A stretch of DNA of 64,000 nucleotides, from NCBI GenBank assembly GCA_964602595.1, contig CAZRRO010000004.1, forward strand, positions 1-64,000. The letters run 5' to 3'. Positions 59,201 to 64,000 of this stretch are shown here, one piece after another (within the stretch, counting starts at the first letter, position 1; each line of letters opens with the position of its first letter). The position numbers and the translations under genes are program-made. The notes beneath the pieces are model-generated. The model was given only the letters and a program-made list of their open reading frames with translations, ran no database searches and was not told the DNA's origin. This DNA is from CAIWAH01 sp964602595. GTDB lineage: Bacteria > Verrucomicrobiota > Verrucomicrobiia > Limisphaerales > UBA9464.

Positions 59201-60120
59201 CAACTGCCGCTGTTCACCGCCACAGGCAGCGCGAGCGACGCCTCGTCGAGCCGCAGGTAAAGGGCAGGATTCCGCTCCTTGATGAGGTCGGCATACGGCT
59301 TGGTCCGGGCGGCGTTCACGCCGTTGTCATAGTGCGCCTTGATGTCGGCGGCGGACAACGCGGTCGTGTAGAGCGCAAACTCATCCACCAAACCATTGTA
59401 GTCCCAACCGGTATAGCCGCGGTCGCCGAGGATCAGCGGTGCGCCCGTGTTGGGCAGCATTGGCAGGTTTGGCGCCTGGCTAACCACTTGGTTGCCGTTC
59501 ACGTAGAGGCTCACCGCGTCGCCGCTGTAGACCAGCACGACATGCTGCCACGCGCCTTCGGTCACCGCGTCGGTCGCCGTCATCACGGTGCCGTAGAACG
59601 TGGTGCCATCCGAATGGTCGTAGCCGAGCAGGACTTCCCAGTTACTGCCGCTCTGGTTCAACGCCCAGCCGCTCCGGTCGTCCCCGTTGCCGAGGTTCTG
59701 GCCGTTGACCATCGAGATCGCAACGGCGCGGCGTCCATTGATGGTATTCGCCGGCTTCGCCCACAGCTCGACACTGAACGGGCCGTTGGGATTGTGCGCG
59801 GCGGAAAAGGGCACCACTACCTGCTGGCCGGTGGAACCGACGATGGAAACCGCGGTGCTGGCGTCGCCCGCCAATGCGCCGGGCAGCCCGCGGGCGCCCG
59901 CCATGCCCTGATATTGGCCAGCGAAACTGGCCCCGAGCGAACCGGCATTGGCCGCCGAAACTTCCGCGGGAACCTGGTTGGTCGTGTCTAACCGGTAATA
60001 AGCAACCGGGCCGAGGGCGGACACGGTGGAGGGGTAATCCGCCTGCGCCGGCGGCGAGGTCAACAGGGCGCAACACGCCGCAAACCAAGGCGTGAGGCGC
60101 GGAACTGAGTTCAATTTCAT
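56233..60120 (-). CDS. Giant exported LamG / Ig-like domain protein
   Basis: 1295 aa from ATG 60120, which begins the signal peptide (PWFAACCALLTSPPAQA); a GTG at 60150 would add ten residues. Four LamG (concanavalin-like) domains, each opening with a Y-x-R-L-D or LKFDGD strand, alternate with three Ig-like domains (YQWQKGGQDLPG, YAWKHGSDLIPG, FQWKKNGEVIPG). Order: LamG-LamG-Ig-Ig-LamG-Ig-LamG. The last ~60 residues form a beta domain ending in KFYRVSF, like other exported proteins here. Probably a polysaccharide-binding surface or secreted protein. No catalytic domain is seen. Confidence 0.87.
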   Translation of the reverse strand: MKLNSVPRLTPWFAACCALLTSPPAQADYPSTVSALGPVAYYRLDTTNQVPAEVSAANAGSLGASFAGQYQGMAGARGLPGALAGDASTAVSIVGSTGQQVVVPFSAAHNPNGPFSVELWAKPANTINGRRAVAISMVNGQNLGNGDDRSGWALNQSGSNWEVLLGYDHSDGTTFYGTVMTATDAVTEGAWQHVVLVYSGDAVSLYVNGNQVVSQAPNLPMLPNTGAPLILGDRGYTGWDYNGLVDEFALYTTALSAADIKAHYDNGVNAARTKPYADLIKERNPALYLRLDEASLALPVAVNSGSWGAVADGQFLAGTVPGVPGLQSPATVGFDTNNRAGSFDGLKGAVTIPAQTLETDAATLVAWVKRTGDQPGRAGIVYNRGTGSPATGLGFHDDGRALSYSWDDLAETYNFNPGFVVPDQAWTFVAVTVQSDQAVLYMGTASGLVAATNTFAHPFHNFANATLELGRDNNGGTRYLRGALDEFALFDKTLDPAQIRSLYNAALPAILGLTRTPADPIYEGFDVTFRATVSGTGTTYQWQKGGQDLPGKTSATLELKGVVPADGGDYRVVAKTGGQTLTSEASSFAVVSSAPILSQTPASAVRFLNGSVSFSVAALGSQPMTYAWKHGSDLIPGATSSTLTLTDLQLSDAGTYTVVLTNPLGSKEASATLELVTPSKFEAAAVNAGPIGYWRLDETSGTTAYDYWNGRDGTSRAGVTNGVSGPVPTAFKGFEAGNKAYDFNGGSEVTIPAFNSPKTALTIVAWIKPDGTPDAYDGIVFSRGGNTVAGLDFQNDGQLGYHWNDTADTYNWASGMTPVVGQWNFVALVVEPAVGKIYLDDGTGLQTAENAVTHAAEEFNGPFRFGADGNGSRFFKGTLDDVVIYDRALSAVEITALRDAGIAGTFVPAIATVVEQPKSATILAGNSYTLAAKVAGSVPLSFQWKKNGEVIPGAIRSSLSFPAAVETNSGTYQLVVTQGATVVNSQPATLTVKPVPAYVNLPDSLVAHLKFDGDYADASGRNNAGTAKGTPQIITGKVGTGAVRVTTAVAGGAVTAANYVSLGVPTDLQFGAAQNFSVAFWTRFTGLPGDLPFLSSTTCSLGCDGFNFSPGYNEGGWGYSLNGDGPQDAYVTGSQNKLNDGEWHHLVFTVNRAGSVIVYVDGLKVDERPVGDYGDLSQPQEVLIGQSNNGDYADPGTLEIDDLGIWRRELAGFEAQSIYIVGQQHGRSFDQSAPVVTDPQLKLAVNGGNLEITWTGGTLESVDALGGAWAPVAGASAPKHTVTAGDGAKFYRVSF

Positions 60121-60323
60121 GGTGTGGATTTCAGGGAACAATGACTTCACGCCCGCCCAAGGCAGGCGGACGGTAGGATCTGTCGGTCAATACGTGAGGA
60201 GGTCACGTCCCGCGCTTGTCGGCCTTTCGCCCGGTTCCGTCCATCCCCGGAGGAGGGGGGACCACCACTTTCCCTCACGAAGCTCAGCAGCGGACCTGTT
60301 CAATGATCGGGAATTCGCCCCAA

Positions 60324-61082
60324 CTACCGGATCCCGACCCAATCCGACGACTCGCCCGAGCGGGAGTTTCCCGGCCAGCCGATTCCACAATCAGGAGCGG
60401 GCCGCGGACGGCTGAACCGCAGCTGCAGCCCGCGGAAGGCAACCACGCAGGCACCCGGCCACGCCAGCACCCAGAGCCAGCCGGGGATGCTGAGGCCGAA
60501 GCCGGGGCGGCCGTGCAAATAGCTACCGATCAGCCGGCCCTGATGCTCAATCCGATAGCCGTGATGGTTCGGTTCAGGCAGAGTTCCCTCACCTGCCGAT
60601 TGAAGGACGCGGTAGACCTCACCCACAAGTGCCACGACTTCGCCGTTGGTGGCGGCATGGCGGTTGTGGTTCACGAGCCACAGTGCCAGTGCCTCGTGCG
60701 TCAGCAAACCATTGGTCTGCCCGTTCTCGAAGCGCATCGACGGCAAGAACAGTCGCACGGAACCACCGAGCGCGGTCGGCTCCTGCTCAGGCCAACTCAG
60801 GGTGAGCTCGTGAAATTTTGTGGAACTGGTGTTCCAACGCCAGGTTGGCGTGGTTTCGCCTGTGAACTTGAAAGGGGAAAGTAGGTCTTCGGAGTCGTCC
60901 ACCAGAATGAATCCTCCCTGTCCCGAGAGGTGTCCGTAGAAAACCCCCATGGGCAACGGCGTGTAATGATGGTGTCGCAGATGCCAAAAGCCTTCGGTCA
61001 GGATCAATCCAGCCAAGAGAAGCACTGGCGGACCCGCCACGTAGGCCAGTCCTCGAGCCAAGGCCCGGAAGGATCGTTTCAT
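60324..61082 (-). CDS. Hypothetical membrane protein downstream of recG
   Basis: 252 aa. A hydrophobic segment near 15-30 (AYVAGPPVLLLAGLIL) and another near 205-222 (WLWVLAWPGACVVAF) flank a soluble, probably extracytoplasmic domain of about 165 residues. The C-terminus is Arg/Pro/Ser-rich. No family is recognised. It lies 25 nt after recG on the same strand. Confidence 0.6.
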   Translation of the reverse strand: MKRSFRALARGLAYVAGPPVLLLAGLILTEGFWHLRHHHYTPLPMGVFYGHLSGQGGFILVDDSEDLLSPFKFTGETTPTWRWNTSSTKFHELTLSWPEQEPTALGGSVRLFLPSMRFENGQTNGLLTHEALALWLVNHNRHAATNGEVVALVGEVYRVLQSAGEGTLPEPNHHGYRIEHQGRLIGSYLHGRPGFGLSIPGWLWVLAWPGACVVAFRGLQLRFSRPRPAPDCGIGWPGNSRSGESSDWVGIR

Positions 61083-61107
61083 GCCGTTGGCTTATCAGTT
61101 TCCGTGC

Positions 61108-63186
61108 CTATTCGTTGCGCAGGTGTCTCCGGACGACTTCCCGGGCGACTTCCACCAATTGCCGATCCTTTACCAGGTCGCCGAAGCGAAAATCCGGCAA
61201 CCCGCTCTGGCTGCGGCCCGTCAGTTCGCCGGGGCCGCGTAGTTTGAGATCGGCCTCGGCGAGCACAAAGCCGTCGTTGGTCTTCGCCATCACTTCGAGC
61301 CGTTCGCGCGCTTCGTCGGTCTTCTGTTCCGCCACGAGGATGCAGTGGGAATCGTGCGCCCCGCGGCCAATGCGCCCCCGCAACTGGTGCAACTGCGCCA
61401 GCCCGAACTGCTCGGCGTTCTCGATCAGCATGATGGTGGCGTTGGGCACGTCCACGCCGACCTCGATGACGCTCGTCGCGACAAGAATCCGGATGTCGCC
61501 GCGGCGGAAGGAATCCATCACCGCCTCCTTCTCCTCGCTCGGCCGTCGGCCGTGCAGCAATCCGCCCCGGTGAGGCGCGAGTTCGCGGCAGATCTTCTGG
61601 AACTCCACCGTGACGGCCTTCACGTCGTCCTCGGATTCCTCGACCCGCGGATAAACCACGTAGGCTTGGTGCCCCTTCTCCAGCTCGCCGCGGACAAAGG
61701 CCCATACCTTGGGCAAGGCCTCTGGCGCCCGCACATGGGTGCGAATGCGTCCGCGCCCGGCCGGAAGCTCGTCGAGCACGCTGACGTCGAGGTCGCCGTA
61801 AAGCGTGAGCCCGAGCGTGCGCGGAATCGGCGTGGCGGTCATGACCAGCAGGTGCGGCGCCGCCCCGTCGCGCCGGCCCTTGCGGACCAGCTTCTCGCGC
61901 TGGGCGACACCAAACTTGTGCTGCTCATCGATGATGGCGAGCCCCAGCCGGTCCGGCTTGAACCCGGCTTCGATCAGCGCGTGGGTGCCGACCGTTACCT
62001 TGAGCCCATTGCCCGCCGAGGCCCGGAAAAGATTTGCCTCCGTTTCGTCGGACTTCCGGCTGCCTGTCCAGATGGTCACCGGGATGCCAAGCGGTTCACA
62101 CCACTTCCGGAAGTTCTGCCAGAGCTGTTCGGCGAGGATTTCCGTGGGTGCCATTACCGCCACGTCGAAGCCGCTTTCCAGCGTCATCAGGGCGGCGCAC
62201 GCGGCGACCAGCGTTTTGCCGGAGCCGACGTCGCCTTGGAGCAGCCGGCGCATGGGAACTTTGCCACCGAAGTCGGCGCGGATTTCCCGGAGCACCCGCT
62301 GCTGTGCGCCCGTCAGTGAGAAGCCCAGTTCGATGAGGAACGGCTTCATGAGCCGGTTGTCGCCGGTGCAGGGCAAGGCGCGCAGGCTGCGCTCGAAGTT
62401 CAATCGCCGCTGCTGGATCTCGAACTGGAGCCCGATGAACTCGTCGAAGGCCAGCCGCTGGCGAGCGCGGTCCGCGTCGGTGAGCTCGGCGGGAAAATGC
62501 AGCGAACGGATCGCTTCGTTGCGCGGGAGCAACGGACTGGCTTCGAGCGCGAGCTGTTTGCCGCGGGCGTCGTCGGTCGGATGGATGCGAATGGCGGCGA
62601 GGTCGAGTTCCGGATGCGGGTCGGCGAATTCCGCGCCATGCGCCTGCAACGCGCGCCAGGTCAGGCCGCGCAACACGCGTTGGCTGAGGCCTTCGGTCGC
62701 GGGATAGACCGGCACGATGCGGTTGAGGTGGACCTGTTCCTCGTCGTCGGCCAGCACCTTCTCGGTCTCGGGGTGATCCATCGTGCGCGGTCGCAGCGTG
62801 TGGAGCTTGCCAAAGATGAGGACGTCGTCGCCGACGGCGAAAAGACGCTCCATGAAGCCGAGGTTCCACCACCGGCAATGCAGTCGCGCCGAACCGTCAT
62901 CCACGATGAGCTCGAAGACGAACTTGCCCGACTTGAACTTGTTCGTGCCCATCGCGACGACTTTGCCCCGCACGGTCGCAGGCTCGCCTTCCTTGAGTTC
63001 GCGGATCGGCTGGAAGTTCCGGCGGTCTTCGTAACGCCGTGGTCCGTGCAGCAGCAGGTCGCCGACGGTCTGGATGTCCAACCGCGCCAGCAATGCCGCC
63101 CGCTCGGAGCCAACGCCCCACACGCACGTCACCGGCGAGGCGAGCGTGGGCGCGGCTGCGGCCGTTTCAGAGCGTGGGGTGTTCAT
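61108..63186 (-). CDS. recG: ATP-dependent DNA helicase RecG
   Basis: 692 aa, normal length. The N-terminal wedge/OB domain (about 60-160) contains VRGKVVAMGTN. Helicase motifs: I LLQGDVGSGKT, Ia MAPTEILAEQ, II IIDEQHKFGV (the DEQH form of RecG), III MTATPIPRTL, V ATSVIEVGVDVPNA, VI HQLRGRIGRG. The C-terminus contains the TRG-like DLKLRGPGELTGRSQSG. RecG remodels stalled forks and branched DNA in the cytoplasm. The start ATG at 63186 is followed by a short Ala-rich head. Confidence 0.97.
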   Translation of the reverse strand: MNTPRSETAAAAPTLASPVTCVWGVGSERAALLARLDIQTVGDLLLHGPRRYEDRRNFQPIRELKEGEPATVRGKVVAMGTNKFKSGKFVFELIVDDGSARLHCRWWNLGFMERLFAVGDDVLIFGKLHTLRPRTMDHPETEKVLADDEEQVHLNRIVPVYPATEGLSQRVLRGLTWRALQAHGAEFADPHPELDLAAIRIHPTDDARGKQLALEASPLLPRNEAIRSLHFPAELTDADRARQRLAFDEFIGLQFEIQQRRLNFERSLRALPCTGDNRLMKPFLIELGFSLTGAQQRVLREIRADFGGKVPMRRLLQGDVGSGKTLVAACAALMTLESGFDVAVMAPTEILAEQLWQNFRKWCEPLGIPVTIWTGSRKSDETEANLFRASAGNGLKVTVGTHALIEAGFKPDRLGLAIIDEQHKFGVAQREKLVRKGRRDGAAPHLLVMTATPIPRTLGLTLYGDLDVSVLDELPAGRGRIRTHVRAPEALPKVWAFVRGELEKGHQAYVVYPRVEESEDDVKAVTVEFQKICRELAPHRGGLLHGRRPSEEKEAVMDSFRRGDIRILVATSVIEVGVDVPNATIMLIENAEQFGLAQLHQLRGRIGRGAHDSHCILVAEQKTDEARERLEVMAKTNDGFVLAEADLKLRGPGELTGRSQSGLPDFRFGDLVKDRQLVEVAREVVRRHLRNE

Positions 63187-63335
63187 GGCACCGGCAGAGG
63201 CTCACGCAAAGGCGCGAAGACGCAAAGCGGGGAAACAACTCGTTCACGATGTGGCCTGGCGATTCGCCGTGATGATTTGCAGGGCAGAATCGCGGACGCT
63301 TGCTTTCCAAGACCCGAGCACTTGAATGGCCTGGT

Positions 63336-63743
63336 ATGGGCGCAACCATCACTGCACAAGTTCACTTCTTCGACCGCCATGATCCGACGGAGTCGTTTGA
63401 AACGGGAGCAAACATAGCGGTTTGGGACTTTCAGCGAGACCTCGGCCTGACCAGCGGCAAGGACTATGTGTTTTTTTCGGCGATCTGTGGCGTCCGCAGC
63501 CCGAAAGGCTTTGAGCCGTTGATCCCGCGACGCGGAGTGCCACCAAATTGGAGGACTAGCGGGTGGGTGGAAGAGGATGTTAGCTGGCTATACTGGAGCG
63601 AGATCGAAGCTGCGCTGAAGCATCGGGGTGTCACGGTCAACGATCTATACCCCGCAACACAACGCGTGCTCAGAGCAGTCAGGGGATTGGTCGATGAGCT
63701 TGGGGATGGTCAGGTTCGCTTCGTTTTCTGGGTTCTTGATTAA
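63336..63743 (+). CDS. Uncharacterised small protein
   Basis: 135 aa from ATG 63336; a TTG at 63300 would add twelve residues. Features: a conserved-looking core FSAICGVR ... PLIPRRGVPPN, then a tryptophan-rich segment (SWLYWSEI) and a helical C-terminus ending in VRFVFWVLD. It resembles a family of uncharacterised bacterial proteins known only by the RG-x-P loop. No signal peptide. Codon use is somewhat less GC-rich than in neighbours. Stands alone between recG (divergent) and the right-edge gene (convergent). Confidence 0.6.
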   Translation: MGATITAQVHFFDRHDPTESFETGANIAVWDFQRDLGLTSGKDYVFFSAICGVRSPKGFEPLIPRRGVPPNWRTSGWVEEDVSWLYWSEIEAALKHRGVTVNDLYPATQRVLRAVRGLVDELGDGQVRFVFWVLD

Positions 63744-63825
63744 CTGAGACCGCAGCGGCCACTCACCTGATCGATAACCGTGTAGCTGGAGCAATGCTTG
63801 GACACCGCGAGCGGTGTGAGGCCCA

Positions 63826-64000
63826 TTAAATCCCCAGATCCAGCCCGAACAGCCGGCGGTGCTCCTTCATGCAGAAGCGGTCGGTCATCAGGGCCACGTA
63901 GTCGCACACGGCGCGATGGAGGCCGTCGGTCTTCACGCGGCGACGGGCGCCTTCGCCCATCTCGGCCGGGTTTTCCAGGTAGCTCTTGAAGACCTCCGCG
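63826..64000 (-). CDS. Deoxyguanosinetriphosphate triphosphohydrolase-like protein, C-terminus (partial)
   Basis: The last 58 codons are visible; the rest lies beyond the right edge. The segment has SYLENP, RRVKTDGLHRAVCDYVALMTDRF and ends in RRLFGLDLGI. This is the characteristic end of dGTPase-family HD proteins, which hydrolyse dNTPs to nucleoside and triphosphate. The HD metal site is outside the window. Confidence 0.8.
   Translation of the reverse strand, partial: AEVFKSYLENPAEMGEGARRRVKTDGLHRAVCDYVALMTDRFCMKEHRRLFGLDLGI

Noticed and set aside
60121..60323. Short frames between the LamG/Ig gene and the recG-linked membrane gene
   Set aside because: No start with a ribosome-binding site and no conserved-looking sequence; most likely the promoter region of the LamG/Ig gene, though no clear promoter was found.

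Overview
The window is high-GC bacterial chromosome and most probably comes from a Verrucomicrobiota member of the PVC group. The evidence is a concentration of families typical of that group: a DUF1587/1592/1588/1585 cytochrome, a PVC-type heme-binding propeller protein, a DUF6288 HEAT protein, SGNH sialate-esterase-like proteins, a Ser/Thr kinase with WD40 repeats, LamG/Ig giant secreted proteins and collagen-like fibres. I saw no tRNA, rRNA, CRISPR array, integrase or transposase.

Layout. 0-0.5 kb: 3' end of a trypsin-like peptidase gene. 1.2-4.3 kb: an ECF sigma factor followed by an anti-sigma-like/VWA (YfbK-type) fusion protein. 4.5-7.3 kb (minus): mcsA and mcsB (protein arginine kinase), with a small membrane-protein gene between them and two more after them. 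7.5-26.7 kb (minus): a 12-gene catabolic or secretory operon in which almost every stop and start codon overlap by 4 nt. It encodes exported hydrolases (two SGNH esterases, a VHL-like/metallopeptidase-like/DPP-IV fusion, a second HELAH protein), a penta-heme protein, a sorbosone-dehydrogenase-like propeller, a ThuA-like protein, a cis-3-hydroxyproline-dehydratase-like enzyme, a homocysteine-methyltransferase-like enzyme, a DUF6288 protein, a YdjY protein and a squalene-cyclase-fold protein. A divergent PAS-AraC regulator sits at its head. 28-33.2 kb (minus): a seven-repeat FG-GAP protein, a PVC heme protein and a Dabb protein. 33.3-34.4 kb: gap (GAPDH) with its own promoter and terminator. 34.5-38 kb (minus): a large Ser/Thr kinase-WD40 receptor. 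38.2-54.2 kb: three tandem cassettes, each a giant exported collagen-like/YadA-head-like fibre ending in an S74 self-cleaving chaperone, overlapped by a ~145-aa exported partner. 54.2-60.1 kb (minus): a planctomycete-type cytochrome and a LamG/Ig giant. 60.3-64 kb: a membrane protein, recG, a small unknown gene, and the C-terminus of a dGTPase at the right edge.

How it may work together. Upstream of the sigma-factor gene, the kinase gene and all three fibre genes I see the same bipartite element (TAAG, 16-17 nt, then CGTA or CGTT). This has the geometry of an ECF promoter. It suggests, but does not prove, that the sigma/anti-sigma-VWA pair at 1.2-4.3 kb controls itself, the kinase and the fibre cassettes. 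In the kinase and fibre copies the CGTA box lies exactly 9 nt before an ATG or GTG, which predicts practically leaderless transcripts. The fibre array with its partners and shared promoter is the best candidate here for an undescribed system.
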